From: AP-15 sp963781215 | Lineage (GTDB): Bacteria > Pseudomonadota > Alphaproteobacteria > ATCC43930 > CGMCC-115725 | NCBI GenBank assembly: GCA_963781215.1 | Contig: CAWAFE010000021.1 | Coordinates: forward strand, 1-64,000 | Reading direction: 5' to 3' | Length of the DNA: 64,000 bases | Shown: piece by piece, positions 36,442-46,606 of the stretch | How the letters are laid out: each line of letters begins with the position of its first letter | How positions within the stretch are numbered: the first letter of the stretch is position 1 | Position numbers and translations under genes: made by a program | The notes under the pieces: model-generated | What the model was told of the DNA's origin: nothing | What the model saw: the letters and a program-made list of their open reading frames with translations, nothing else | The model's database searches: none

Positions 36442-37209
36442 TCACATCGCCATCCAGCCGCCGTCGACATTCCAGGCGGCGCCGGTGACGTAGCTGGCGC
36501 GGTCGGAGCAGAACCAGACCACCATCTCGGCGATTTCCTCGGGGTTGCCCATGCGCTTCAGCGGGACCTGTCCCAGGATCGCCGCGCCGCGCCGGCGCAT
36601 CGTATCCTCGGTCATCGGGGTCTTGATGTAGCCCGGGCACACGGCATTGATGCGGATCCCGGCCTCGGCATATTCGAGCGCGGCGGTCTTGGTCAGCCCG
36701 ATGACGCCGTGCTTGGCCGCGACATAGGCCGACGAGGTCGGCAGCCCGACGAGCCCGGCGATCGAGCCGGTGTTGACGATCGCACCGCCGCCCTGGGCCT
36801 GCATCTGCGGCAGCTCGTGCCGCAGGCACAGCCACACCCCCTTGAGGTTGACGGCGATCATGCGGTCGAAGGCTTCCTCGGACCATTCGGCGGTCTTCAT
36901 GCCGCCGGCGTCGACCTGCCAGCCGGCGATCCCGGCATTGTTGAAGGCGCAATCGAGCCGGCCATAGGCGGCGACCACACCTTGGACCATCTCCCGCACG
37001 TCGTCGTCGCGCGTCACCTCGCCCGAGAGCGAGATCGCCTGCCCGCCGGCGGCGTTGACCTGCGCCACGGTTTCCCGCGCCGCGTCGGCCACGATATCGG
37101 CGATCGCGACGCGCGCACCCTCGCGGGCGAAAGCGAGTGCCGTGGCACGCCCGATCCCGCCGCCTCCGCCGGTGATCAATGCCGATTTCCCGTCGAGCAA
37201 CCCGGCCAT
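36442..37209 (-). CDS. Short-chain dehydrogenase/reductase
   Basis: This 255-residue protein is a classical SDR: TGGGGGIGRATALAFAREGA, IADIV, NNAGIAG, the serine in NTGSIAGLVG, the YVAAK motif and PGYIKTPMTEDTM. The aspartate in IADIV suggests NAD. It precedes the molybdenum hydroxylase gene on the same strand with 180 bases between, in which I see no feature. The substrate is unknown. Confidence 0.9.
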   Translation of the reverse strand: MAGLLDGKSALITGGGGGIGRATALAFAREGARVAIADIVADAARETVAQVNAAGGQAISLSGEVTRDDDVREMVQGVVAAYGRLDCAFNNAGIAGWQVDAGGMKTAEWSEEAFDRMIAVNLKGVWLCLRHELPQMQAQGGGAIVNTGSIAGLVGLPTSSAYVAAKHGVIGLTKTAALEYAEAGIRINAVCPGYIKTPMTEDTMRRRGAAILGQVPLKRMGNPEEIAEMVVWFCSDRASYVTGAAWNVDGGWMAM

Positions 37210-37303
37210 CCTCTCCTCCCGATCACAGCGCCCATCAGCATAGCGCCGGCGGGCGGCGGCCGATATCGTGATGCGCTACATTGTGCAGAGGAAGGCCGTG
37301 GCG

Positions 37304-38452
37304 ATGGAAGGCAAGGTCCGCGCGCGTGCCTGGCTCGCGGCCTGGGACGGGCAGGGCATCCACCGGACCGCGACGGCAGGCGACGAGGCCGGCGCTGACT
37401 GGCTGATGCGTGAGACGGCTGAGCTCGGGGTCTCGCCGGCTATTGAGGAATTCGCCCTCGACCGCCTCGATCCGGTCGCGGCCTATCTGGAAATCGACGG
37501 TGTGAACATTCCCGGCGTGCCGGTGTTCGACGCGCCTCCCACCGCTGCCGCCGGGATCGCCGGCAGGCTCGGACCGGTAGGGGGCGGCGCGTCAATCGCC
37601 GTCGCCGAGCTGTCGCCGCGCGTCGTCTATACCCCGGACTATCACAACCTGCGGCGCCGACCGGGGCACGATGCGCTGGCGATCGTCTGCAACGGGGAGC
37701 AGCCCGGCCTCGGCCTCTTGAACGCCGAGCGGTTCCGCGAGCCCTACGGCGCCCCGGCAATCCATGTCGCGAGTGAGGCGGGAGAGATGGTGCTCGCCGC
37801 CGCGGCGCGGGGAGCTTCGGCGCGGCTCGTCAGCGACAGCCGCCGCACCCCGGCCCGCGCTCGCAACGTCGTGGTCACGCTCCCCGGCCGCGACCCGGCG
37901 CGGCCACCCGTCGTGGTCATGACGCCTCGCAGCTCATGGTGGCAATCGACCGCCGAACGCGGCGGCGGGCTCGTCTGCTGGCTCGAAACCTTGCGCGCGC
38001 TGATCGCCGCGCCGCCCGGTTGCGATGTCGTTTTCACCGCTAACAGCGGTCATGAGCTCGGCCATCTGGGCCTGGACGAATTCATCGCTCGCCGCCCCGG
38101 CTGGGAGCGCCCGGCGGCTGCCGGTGGTGCGGTCTGGGTCCATTACGGCGCCAATATCGGCGCCGTCGGCGGTGCGCTGTCGGTCATGTCGGCGAGCGAA
38201 AACCTCGCGGCCCGCATCGCCGCCGAGCTCGCCCGCGCCGGGCGCAAGCCCGCTATGATCGCGCCCGCGACAGCGGTTCCGAGCGGCGAGACGCGCGACA
38301 TCCACCGCGCCGGCGGGGATTATGTGACGCTGGTCGGCAGCAACCCGCTGTTCCACCTGCCGCAGGACCGATGGCCCGACGCCGTGGACCCCGCCGCCAT
38401 CGCCGATATCGCGGCCGCAGCCACTCGTCTCGTCGTCGCGTTGACGCGCTGA
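37304..38452 (+). CDS. M28-like peptidase-fold protein with altered metal site
   Basis: This 382-residue protein looks like an M28 aminopeptidase in layout: an N-terminal lead-in, an inserted PA-like region (about residues 75-190), then VVVMTPRSSWWQSTAERGGG and LETLRALIAA and VVFTANSGHELGHLGLDEF. In active M28 enzymes the first segment has HxD and the last has EE. Here the histidine is missing and EE is replaced by HE. It may have a different metal site or be inactive. Start at ATG 37304 with gaggaagg upstream. Function unknown. Confidence 0.6.
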   Translation: MEGKVRARAWLAAWDGQGIHRTATAGDEAGADWLMRETAELGVSPAIEEFALDRLDPVAAYLEIDGVNIPGVPVFDAPPTAAAGIAGRLGPVGGGASIAVAELSPRVVYTPDYHNLRRRPGHDALAIVCNGEQPGLGLLNAERFREPYGAPAIHVASEAGEMVLAAAARGASARLVSDSRRTPARARNVVVTLPGRDPARPPVVVMTPRSSWWQSTAERGGGLVCWLETLRALIAAPPGCDVVFTANSGHELGHLGLDEFIARRPGWERPAAAGGAVWVHYGANIGAVGGALSVMSASENLAARIAAELARAGRKPAMIAPATAVPSGETRDIHRAGGDYVTLVGSNPLFHLPQDRWPDAVDPAAIADIAAAATRLVVALTR

Positions 38453-38453
38453 G

Positions 38454-39512
38454 CTAATACCCGCGCTCCCAATCGATCACATTTTGCAACAGCCGGCCGT
38501 CGAGGTAGGCGCGCAGGTTGGCACAGAAAAGATCGATCGCGCCGTGCCGACTCTGGTCGCTGGCGCCCGAGACATGAGGCGTGATCAGCACCCTCGGGTT
38601 GGGCCAGAGCCGAGAGGGCGGTGGGTGCTCGAACTCGCCGATATAGACGTCGAGAGCAGCGCCGCGCAGGTGGCCGCCGTCGAGCGCATCGGCGAGGGCA
38701 TCCTCGTCGACGATTTCGCCGCGGGCGAGGTTGACCAGCACGCTGCCCGCCTTCATCAAGTCGAAACGACGCCGATCGAAAAGACGGGTCGTTTCTGGCG
38801 TCCATTGGCAGGAGATCACGACGAAATCGGCGTTCGGAAGGAGCCGATCAAGATCCTCGGCGCCGACGACCTCGTCGAACCCGGCTGGCAGAGGCTGACC
38901 CGTGGGCGAGCTACGCCGAGTCCCGACGACGCGCAGGCCGAGCGCGGCGCAGAGGCGGCCGACATCACGGCCGATTCCGCCGACGCCGACAACGCAAGCA
39001 GTCTTGCCTTCCAGCAGCAGCGGCCGATAGGCGCGATGGTCGAAAGCGCCCACGCCGGAATCGATGACGGCGCGGTGCAACCCCTTGCTAAAATGCAGAA
39101 TTCCGGCCACCGCATATTCCGCCATCGCCAGCGTGTTGCCGGCGCCGCGCGATGTCGTCACCGTCACATCGCTGCCCCACAAATCGCCGAGACGCAAATT
39201 GCTAGCGCCCGCGGGGCGCTGATGAAACCATTTCAGCCGCGGCGACCTGGCGCGCAAATCGAGCGGGAACGGCCAGCCGCCAAGAATGACTTCCGCCTGC
39301 CCGAGGAGGCGATCCCGTTCGGACCGGGTCGCTTGGCCTGTCGCGCCCGCGGACAAATAGCGTGCGCAGGTAAAGGCGGGCCAGGTTTCACGGATTTCGC
39401 CATCGTACCAGCCGCCGGCATCGGTCAACTGGATCGCCGGATCGACGGCCTCGATCTTCGCTCGCTCTCCGGCGCCGATCCGCTGAATGCAGAGGAGATT
39501 GACCTTTCGCAT
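38454..39512 (-). CDS. D-2-hydroxyacid dehydrogenase family protein
   Basis: This 352-residue enzyme has the D-isomer 2-hydroxyacid dehydrogenase layout: an N-terminal catalytic half, AMAEYAVAGILHFSKGLHRA, the NAD loop VVGVGGIGRDVGRLCAALG, the arginine in VNLARGEIVDEDAL and the histidine in ITPHVSGASDQSRHG. It should interconvert 2-keto and D-2-hydroxy acids with NAD(P)H. The ATG at 39512 gives MRKVNLLCIQ; further codons upstream are not conserved-looking. Stops back-to-back with the M28-like gene on the other strand. Confidence 0.9.
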   Translation of the reverse strand: MRKVNLLCIQRIGAGERAKIEAVDPAIQLTDAGGWYDGEIRETWPAFTCARYLSAGATGQATRSERDRLLGQAEVILGGWPFPLDLRARSPRLKWFHQRPAGASNLRLGDLWGSDVTVTTSRGAGNTLAMAEYAVAGILHFSKGLHRAVIDSGVGAFDHRAYRPLLLEGKTACVVGVGGIGRDVGRLCAALGLRVVGTRRSSPTGQPLPAGFDEVVGAEDLDRLLPNADFVVISCQWTPETTRLFDRRRFDLMKAGSVLVNLARGEIVDEDALADALDGGHLRGAALDVYIGEFEHPPPSRLWPNPRVLITPHVSGASDQSRHGAIDLFCANLRAYLDGRLLQNVIDWERGY

Positions 39513-39660
39513 GAACCCGCCCCGAGACTGACCGCAGGAAACGGGCAAACAATAGGTCTTTGCCACTGCGTTAGCGAGCCGCGCGGGCCCGACAGTCAGC
39601 CCCGGCTCCTCGATCCGCAAACAGGCTCGATCGCGCGATGCGGATCGGATGCCGTCGCGA

Positions 39661-40080
39661 TTATCGCGGGCTGCGCGTTCCGATCTTGTCGAGCAACGCC
39701 GCTTCCTGGCGTGCGACCTCGGGACCGAATTCCGAAGCCTCGAAGACCTGGCGAATCTCGATCACCTCATTGTCCGACGCGGGGCAGCGCGAGGCCCATT
39801 CGATCGCCTCCTCCTTCGACGTTGCCTGGATCATCCAGTAGCCACCGATGACCTCCTTCGCCTCGGTGAAGGAGCCGTCGGTCACCCTGGGCTTTCCGCC
39901 GGAAAACGAAACGCGCGCGCCGGCGGAGGGCGGATGCAAACCGTCGAGCGCGAGCAGCACACCAGCTTTCTGCAGTTCTTCGTTGTACTTGATCATCGCC
40001 GCTACGGCCTTCGGGTCCGGCATGGCGCTCGGTGCCGCCTTTTCGTACCCCTTCGGAATCATCAGCATCATGAACCGCAT
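39661..40080 (-). CDS. YciI-like (DGPF domain) family protein
   Basis: This 139-residue protein begins MRFMMLMIPKGYEKAAPS and has KYNEELQKAGVLLALDGLHP, GKPRVTDGSFTEAKEVIGGY and EAIEWASRCP, the YCII/DGPFAETKE pattern. These ferredoxin-like proteins often sit with ECF sigma factors; none is beside this one. Function unknown. It is followed by clpA on the same strand after a 51-base gap. Confidence 0.85.
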   Translation of the reverse strand: MRFMMLMIPKGYEKAAPSAMPDPKAVAAMIKYNEELQKAGVLLALDGLHPPSAGARVSFSGGKPRVTDGSFTEAKEVIGGYWMIQATSKEEAIEWASRCPASDNEVIEIRQVFEASEFGPEVARQEAALLDKIGTRSPR

Positions 40081-40131
40081 CGTCGTAGCTCCTGGATTTC
40101 ACTCGGGAGCCGAACAGCAGTGCTAAGGCTT

Positions 40132-42435
40132 CTATTCGACCAGCTCGGGCTCCTTGGGCCGAACGGGCGCCGCGGGACCCTCCTCGAAGGTGAAGGCGAG
40201 GCTATCCTCGTTCGCTTTTCGCGCGACGCGAACGACCCCGCCCTTCGCCAGCTTGCCGAATAGCAGCTCCTCAGCCAGCGGCTTCTTGATGTGCTCCTGA
40301 ATGATTCGGGCGAGCGGGCGGGCGCCGTAGAGCGGGTCGTAGCCCTTTTCCGCGAGCCAGGCGCGGGCGCTCTCATCGAGCTCGATCGTGACGTTGCGGT
40401 CGGCCAGCTGCTCTTCGAGCTGGAGCACGAACTTGCCGACGACGCGGCCGATCGTCTCCGGCGACAACGCGGAAAACGAGATCGTCGCGTCGAGCCGGTT
40501 GCGGAACTCGGGCGTGAACATGCGGTTGATCGCTTCGTGATCGTCGCCCTGGCGCACCCCGCTGCCAAAGCCGATGGCGGGCTTCGCCAGATCCGAGGCG
40601 CCGGCATTGGTGGTCATGATCAGGATCACGTTGCGGAAGTCGACGTTCTTGCCGTTGTGGTCGGTCAGCTTCCCGTAATCCATGACCTGCAGCAGGATAT
40701 TGAACAGGTCTGGGTGCGCCTTTTCGATCTCATCGAGCAGCAGCACACTGTGCGGGTGCTGATCGATCGCATCGGTCAATAGCCCGCCCTGGTCGAAGCC
40801 GACATAGCCCGGCGGCGCGCCGATCAGCCGCGACACAGTGTGCCGCTCCATGTATTCGGACATGTCGAAGCGGGTGATCTCGATGCCGAGGGTGCGGGCG
40901 AGCTGGCGGGCCACCTCGGTCTTGCCGACGCCGGTCGGGCCGGAGAACAGGTAGGAGCCGATCGGTTTTTCGGCGTCGCGCAGCCCGGCCCGCGCCAGCT
41001 TGATCGCCGAGACTAACGCCTCGATCGCAGTGTCCTGGCCGAACACCATCGTCTTCAAATCGCGGTCGAGATTCCGCAGCACCTCGCGGTCGTCACGCGA
41101 CACGCTCTTTGGCGGGATCCGGGCCATCGTCGCGATGCAGGCCTCGACCTCCTTGGCGGTGATCGTTTTGCGCCGGCGGTTTTCCGGAACCAGCATTTGC
41201 GCCGCCCCGGTCTCGTCGATCACGTCGATCGCCTTGTCCGGCAATTTGCGGTCGCCGATGTAGCGATGCGACAGCTCGACCGCAGCGCGCAGCGCGTCCG
41301 ACGTATAGCGGACCTTGTGGTGCCGCTCATAATAGGGCTTCAACCCACGCAGGATCTTGATCGAATCCTCAACCGTCGGCTCGTTGACGTCGATCTTCTG
41401 AAAGCGGCGGACGAGCGCCCGGTCCTTCTCGAAATAGTTGCGGTATTCCTTGTAGGTGGTCGAGCCGATGCAGCGGATGACGCCGCCGGCGAGCGCCGGC
41501 TTCAACAGGTTCGAGGCGTCCATCGCGCCGCCGCTTGTCGCCCCGGCTCCAATCACGGTGTGGATTTCGTCGATGAACAGGATCGCGCCGGGATGCGCCT
41601 CAAGCTCGGACAGCACCGCCTTCAGCCGCTCCTCGAAATCGCCGCGATACCGGGTGCCGGCCAGCAGCGCGCCCATGTCGAGGGCAAAGATCGTCGCGTT
41701 CAGCAGCACCTCGGGCACTTCGCGCTGCACGATGCGGCGCGCCAGCCCCTCGGCGATCGCCGTCTTGCCGACGCCGGGCTCGCCGACATAGAGCGGGTTG
41801 TTTTTGGCCCGCCGGCAGAGGATCTGGATCGTGCGCTCGACCTCGGCCTCGCGGCCGATCAGCGGGTCGATCTTGCCGCCCTTGGCCTTCTTGTTGAGGT
41901 TGACGCAATAGGCGTCGAGCGCGTCATGGCCGCGCTTCTGCGACTTTTCGCCGCGTTCGTCTTCGTCAGCACCTTGCGCCCGCCGGGTCTCCGACCGACC
42001 GGGCGCCTTGGCGATTCCGTGCGAGATGTAGTTGACCGCATCGAACCGGGTCATGTCCTGCTCTTGCAGGAAATAGACGGCGTGGCTCTCGCGCTCGGCG
42101 AACATGGCGACGAGGACGTTGGCCCCGGTCACCTCCTCGCGGCCGGAGGATTGCACGTGGATCGCCGCCCGTTGCAGGACGCGCTGAAAGCTCGCGGTCG
42201 GCTTGGCGTCGTCGCTGCGCGCGGCGACGAGGTTGGCGAGCTCGTTGTCGACGTAGTTCAAGACCTCGCGGCGCAGCCGGTCGAGATCGACGCCACAGGC
42301 GCGCAATACCGCGATCGCATCCTGGTCCTCGGTCAAAGCCAGCAGCAGATGCTCGAGCGTCGCGTATTCGTGCCGGCGGTCGTTGGCGTGACCCAGCGCC
42401 CGATGCAGCGATTTTTCTAAATTTCGTGACAACAC
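40132..42435 (-). CDS. clpA: ATP-dependent Clp protease ATP-binding subunit ClpA
   Basis: This 767-residue AAA+ unfoldase feeds substrates into ClpP. It has the double Clp N-domain (HEYATLEHLLLALTEDQDA), a first ATPase with YVGEPGVGKTAIAEGLA and LFIDEIHTVIGAGATSGGAMD, and a second with FSGPTGVGKTEVARQLA. The ClpP-binding IGL-type loop appears as AIGFGSG. The C-terminal domain is complete (DPLYGARPLARIIQEHIKKP). Charged inserts (DEDERGEKSQKRG near 160) are mild variations. Downstream of clpS, as usual. Confidence 0.96.
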   Translation of the reverse strand: MLSRNLEKSLHRALGHANDRRHEYATLEHLLLALTEDQDAIAVLRACGVDLDRLRREVLNYVDNELANLVAARSDDAKPTASFQRVLQRAAIHVQSSGREEVTGANVLVAMFAERESHAVYFLQEQDMTRFDAVNYISHGIAKAPGRSETRRAQGADEDERGEKSQKRGHDALDAYCVNLNKKAKGGKIDPLIGREAEVERTIQILCRRAKNNPLYVGEPGVGKTAIAEGLARRIVQREVPEVLLNATIFALDMGALLAGTRYRGDFEERLKAVLSELEAHPGAILFIDEIHTVIGAGATSGGAMDASNLLKPALAGGVIRCIGSTTYKEYRNYFEKDRALVRRFQKIDVNEPTVEDSIKILRGLKPYYERHHKVRYTSDALRAAVELSHRYIGDRKLPDKAIDVIDETGAAQMLVPENRRRKTITAKEVEACIATMARIPPKSVSRDDREVLRNLDRDLKTMVFGQDTAIEALVSAIKLARAGLRDAEKPIGSYLFSGPTGVGKTEVARQLARTLGIEITRFDMSEYMERHTVSRLIGAPPGYVGFDQGGLLTDAIDQHPHSVLLLDEIEKAHPDLFNILLQVMDYGKLTDHNGKNVDFRNVILIMTTNAGASDLAKPAIGFGSGVRQGDDHEAINRMFTPEFRNRLDATISFSALSPETIGRVVGKFVLQLEEQLADRNVTIELDESARAWLAEKGYDPLYGARPLARIIQEHIKKPLAEELLFGKLAKGGVVRVARKANEDSLAFTFEEGPAAPVRPKEPELVE

Positions 42436-42492
42436 ACCCGGCCTTCCTTCCTGGCTGACCCTCGCACCTTAGCCCCGCGGAGCGATCGCGGG

Positions 42493-42819
42493 CTAATCCT
42501 TCTCCAGCGTGCACTGCAGCGGATGCTGGTGCTGCCGGGCAAAATCCATGACCTGCGTCACCTTCGTTTCGGCCACCTCGTAGGTGAAGACGCCGCAGAT
42601 CCCGACCCCTCGTCGATGCACGTGCAGCATGATGCGCGTCGCCTCCTGCCGGCTCTTGTTGAAGAACCGTTCGAGGGTGTGCACGACGAATTCCATCGGC
42701 GTGTAATCGTCGTTCAACATCAACACCTTGTACATGGACGGCTTCTTCGTCTTCGGCTTTGCCTTGACGACGACGCCTGTACCCGGTCCTTCTTCGCCGC
42801 GCTTTCCGTTGTCGCTCAT
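42493..42819 (-). CDS. clpS: ATP-dependent Clp protease adaptor ClpS
   Basis: This 108-residue adaptor delivers N-end-rule substrates to ClpA. Family marks are YKVLMLNDDYTPMEFVVHTL, FFNKSRQEATRIMLHVHRRG and EVAETKVTQVMDFARQHQHP. The N-terminal 25 residues are disordered and charged. The start at 42819 gives a normal length; the frame is open for 39 more codons upstream, which look unlike the family. 57 bases before clpA, same strand. Confidence 0.95.
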   Translation of the reverse strand: MSDNGKRGEEGPGTGVVVKAKPKTKKPSMYKVLMLNDDYTPMEFVVHTLERFFNKSRQEATRIMLHVHRRGVGICGVFTYEVAETKVTQVMDFARQHQHPLQCTLEKD

Positions 42820-42936
42820 CTCGATCCGAGCCGATGACGCTGCCCGCCCATCGATGATATTGGCTTTCGGCCAGTCCGGAAAAGGCTTTTCCGCCGCGCC
42901 GCGCAAGCTCCCCGTCGAACCTCGCGGTGCGGCCAT

Positions 42937-43926
42937 CTATTCGGCCCGATAGGGCCGGCGCAGCAGCCGATCGGTCATCGCAGCAATCGACTCGCCGCGA
43001 TGCAGCACGGCCTCGACCGCCTCGCTGATCGGCATCTCGACGCCGAGCCGGCGCGCCAATTCGCCGACCGCGGCGGCGGTCGCGACACCCTCGACGACCG
43101 AGCGGCGGTCGGCGAGCGCCGCGCCGAGGCTCTCGCCGCGGCCAAGCGCCAGGCCCAAGGCGTGATTGCGCGACTGGGCGGCGCTGCAGGTCAAGACCAG
43201 GTCGCCGAGGCCCGACAGCCCACGAAAGGTTTCCGCCCGGCCGCCCTTGGCCTCGCCCAGCCGCACCATCTCGGCAAGCCCGCGGGTGATCAAGGCGGCG
43301 CGCGCATTGTCGCCGAGCCCGCGGCCGACGATGATCCCGCAGGCGATCGCCAGCACGTTCTTGACCGCCCCGCCGATCTCGGCGCCGATCGGATCTTCGG
43401 ACAGATAGGGGCGAAACCGGCTACCGCCGAGCGCCGCCATGAAGGCCCGCGCGAGCGCGGGGTCGCGGCTGGCGATGGTCACGGCGGTCGGCAGGTCGCG
43501 GGCGACCTCGGCTGCGAAGGTCGGACCGGACAACACCGCGAATGGCGAGGACGGCAGGATTTCGGCGCCGACCTCCGACATCATCTGCAACGATCCGGCC
43601 TCGATCCCCTTGGCGCAATGCAGCACCGGCAGCCCCTCCGGCAGCCGGTGCCGTGCCGCGTCGAGCACGCCGCGCATGAATTGCGCCGGTACGACGAGCA
43701 GCGCCGCGTCGGCACCGGCCGTCGCCGCCTCGATGCTGGAGGTCGCCACGATCGCCGGATTGAGGATGCTTCCCGGCAGAAACAGCGGGTTCTCGTGCCG
43801 CCGGTTGATCGTTTCGACGACGCCTTCGTCGCGTGCCCACAGCACGGGGGTCGAACCGGCGCGCCGGGCGACAATTGCGAGGGCCGTCCCCCAGGCGCCA
43901 CCGCCGATGATCGCCAGGCGCTTCAA
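42937..43926 (-). CDS. gpsA: Glycerol-3-phosphate dehydrogenase [NAD(P)+]
   Basis: This 329-residue enzyme makes sn-glycerol 3-phosphate for phospholipids. It has the nucleotide loop IIGGGAWGTALA, the segments LFLPGSILN, VLHCAKGIEAG, LSGPTFAAEVARDLPTA, the catalytic lysine in GGAVKNVLAIACGI and GLSGLGDLVLTC. The start is a TTG four bases after the tsaD stop (a longer frame overlaps tsaD), so the two genes are an operon, as in many alphaproteobacteria. Confidence 0.94.
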   Translation of the reverse strand: MKRLAIIGGGAWGTALAIVARRAGSTPVLWARDEGVVETINRRHENPLFLPGSILNPAIVATSSIEAATAGADAALLVVPAQFMRGVLDAARHRLPEGLPVLHCAKGIEAGSLQMMSEVGAEILPSSPFAVLSGPTFAAEVARDLPTAVTIASRDPALARAFMAALGGSRFRPYLSEDPIGAEIGGAVKNVLAIACGIIVGRGLGDNARAALITRGLAEMVRLGEAKGGRAETFRGLSGLGDLVLTCSAAQSRNHALGLALGRGESLGAALADRRSVVEGVATAAAVGELARRLGVEMPISEAVEAVLHRGESIAAMTDRLLRRPYRAE

Positions 43927-43930
43927 GCGC

Positions 43931-44993
43931 TCACCCCTTGACCCCGGCGCCCGGCCGGGATGGGGCACCGGCGTCGAGCGGCCAGCGGGGCCGTGGCGCT
44001 GCGTCGAGACCATCGGTCAGCCCGAGGCGAAGCCGCTCGATCCCGGCCCAGGCGATCATCGCTGCGTTGTCGGTGCACAAGCCGGGCGGCGGCGCGACAA
44101 AGCCGAGACCCGAGGTTTCGGCGAGTGCGGCGAGCCGCCGGCGCAGCCGGCTGTTGGCCGCGACTCCGCCGGCCGCGACGAGGCTCGCGCCCCCGGGGTA
44201 ATGAGCGCGGAACCAGGTGATGGCGTTCGTCGTGCGGTCGATCAGCGCATCGCAGATCGCAAGCTCGACCGCGGCGGCGAGATCGGCCGTCGCGGCCGCG
44301 TCGAGCGGGCCGCGCTCGGCGACGATTTGGCGCACCGCCGTCTTCAGGCCGGAAAACGAGAAATCGCAGCCGGATCGGCCCTGCAACGGCCGCGGCAGGG
44401 CAAATCGCCGGGCGTCCCCGCCAATGGCGGCGTGCTCGATCGCCGGGCCGCCCGGATAGCCGAGCCCCAGCAGCTTTGCCGATCTTGTCGAAGGCCTCGC
44501 CGGCCGCGTCGTCGAGCGTCGTGCCGAGGCGGACATAGCGTCCCACGCCGCGGCAGACAAGCAATTGGCAATGCCCGCCGGAGACGAGCAGCAGCAGATA
44601 CGGGAAGAGGACGCGATCGGTCAGGCGCGCAGTCAGCGCGTGGCCTTCGAGATGGTTGACGGCGATGAACGGCTTGCCGGCGGCCCAGGCGATCCCCTTC
44701 GCCGTCATCGTGCCGACGATCAGCCCGCCGATCAGGCCGGGACCGGCGGCAGCCGCGATGCCATCGATCTCGGTGAGGTCGACGCCAGCCTCGCCGAGCG
44801 CCAGCGCCACCAGGGCATCGAGATGGTCGAGATGCGCCCGCGCGGCGATCTCCGGCACGACCCCGCCATAGGGCGCGTGCTCGGCCAGCTGGGCGTGGAC
44901 CAGGTTCGACCGGATTTGCGGGCCCGCCGGTGGCGCCGCGACAACCGCAGCCGCCGTCTCGTCGCAGCTGGTTTCGAGGCCGAGGACGATCAT
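43931..44993 (-). CDS. tsaD: tRNA threonylcarbamoyladenosine biosynthesis protein TsaD, apparent frameshift
   Basis: TsaD makes the t6A base next to the anticodon of ANN-decoding tRNAs and is normally essential. From ATG 44993 the frame gives IVLGLETSCDETAAAVV, GGVVPEIAARAHLDHLDAL and NHLEGHALTARL with the metal histidines, then DDAAGEAFDKIGKA. Near 44480 one surplus G shifts the frame. Read one base on, the gene continues KLLGLGYPGGPAIEH, DFSFSGLKTAVRQ and VAAGGVAANSRLRRRL to 43931. Removing the one base restores a normal protein of about 353 residues. Because the gene is essential and otherwise perfect, a sequencing error is likely. Confidence 0.85.
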
Positions 44994-45026
44994 CGAACGC
45001 GCGGAGCCGTTCGGCCCCGCCAAAAT

Positions 45027-46606
45027 TTATCCTGGCTGGGCGACTTCGTAAGTCTTCAGCGTCTTGTCGGTGGCCGCGTCGATTTCGAGGAGCTTGACCG
45101 AATAGCCCCACAGAATCGCCACGTGACGCAGCACGGCGCGGCAGCTCTTTTCGGCGAGAAGCACGCCGTCATGCACATAATGCACAAGAATTAGGCAGCG
45201 ATCACCCCTCAGATCGACATCGACGACCTGGATGTCGGGCTCGCGGCGCGACAGGTCGTACTGCCGCGACAGCGCGCTGCGGACCCTGCGATAGCCGTAA
45301 TCGTCGTGGATCGCCTCGACCCGGAGCGCCGGTTTGGTGCTGTCGTCGGAGACCTGGAACAGGTGGAAGCGGCGGATCAACTGCGGGCTCAGATATTGCA
45401 GCACAAAGCTCTCGTCGCGGTAGTTGCGCCCAGGCGTGGCGCAGCACCCCGTAGGCGTCACCGCCGCCGGCGATGTCAGGGAACCACTCGCGGTCCTCCT
45501 CGCTCGGGGTCTCGCAGATGCGCTGGATGTCGCTCATCATGGCAAAGCCGAGCGCGTACGGATTCAGCCCGCTGAAGCGCGGATCGTCGAAATCGGGCTG
45601 AAAGACAACGCTCGAATGCGAATGCAGGAATTCGAGCATCGAGCCCTCGGTGATCAGCCCCTTGTCGTGCAGCCGCCGCATGATCTCGTAATGCACGAAG
45701 GTGGCGCAGCCCTCGTTCATCATCTGGGTCTGCTTCTGCGGGTAGAAATACTGGGCGATCAGGCGGACGATGCGCACCAGCTCGCGCTGCCAATCCTCGA
45801 GCCGCGGCGCCCGCTTCTCGATGAAATAGAGCAGGTTCTCCTCCGGTAGGCCGAGCTCGCGCTTGATCTCCTGGAGCCGCGCTTCGGCGGTGTCCGGATC
45901 CTCCTTGTCCTTTCCCGCACCAGGCACGGTGCGCCACAAATCATTGTAGGTCGCCTCGGCGTTCGCCTGCCATTCCTCGGCCCGCCGCCGTTCCTCGGCG
46001 AGGTTGGGCTTGCGTGCGGTGGGCGTAGCGGTTGACGCCGTGGTCCTTCAGCGCGTGTGCGGCGTCGAGTACGCGTTCCACTGCCTCGGCCCCATGCCGC
46101 TCTTCGCATTTGGCGACATAGTCGCGGGCAAAGCTCAGATAATCGAGAATCCCGTTCGCATCGGTCCACTGCCGAAACAGATAGTTATTCTTGAAGAAAT
46201 GGTTATGGCCGAACGCGGCATGCGCCATCACCAGGGTCTGCATCGTCATGGAATTTTCTTCCATGATATAGCAGATGCAGGGATTGGAATTGATGACGAT
46301 TTCGTAGGCGAGCCCCTGCAAGCCGCGGCGATAGAGCGTCTCGTGAAAGGCGAAGCGCTTGCCGAAGCTCCAATGCCGATACATCAGCGGCAGGCCCACA
46401 GAGGCGTAGGCGTCGAGCATCTGCTCGGAGGTGATGACTTCTACCTGGATCGGGTAGACGTCGAGCCCGAGCTCATCGAGCGCGATCTTCTCGATCGCCT
46501 CGTAGGTTTGCCGCAGCGACGCGTAATCCCAATTCGGCCCGCTGAAGAGCGGCGTCGCGCTCTCCAGCCTCACTGCCTCTGCGGTGCGCATGTCAGGCAC
46601 GGACAC
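45027..46606 (-). CDS. SpoVR family protein, two apparent frameshifts
   Basis: SpoVR proteins (YcgB in E. coli) occur in stress operons with prkA and yeaH. Three frames in series spell one SpoVR protein of about 525 residues: GPNWDYASLRQTYEAIEKIA to HALKDHGVNRYA (46606 to about 46025), then AEEWQANAEATYNDLWRTV to DAYGVLRHAW (to about 45435), then NYRDESFVLQYLSPQLIRRF to the end at 45027. The second break is a surplus G in a GGG run (tgggcgcaac for tggcgcaac). The first sits at cgcacgcaag. The GTG start overlaps the yeaH stop and has an aaggggg site. Errors in the sequence are the simplest cause. Confidence 0.8.

Noticed and set aside
45027..46606. Programmed frameshifting in spoVR, tsaD or scoA
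   Set aside because: No slippery heptamer or downstream structure was seen at the breaks, and the frames are full length in other bacteria.
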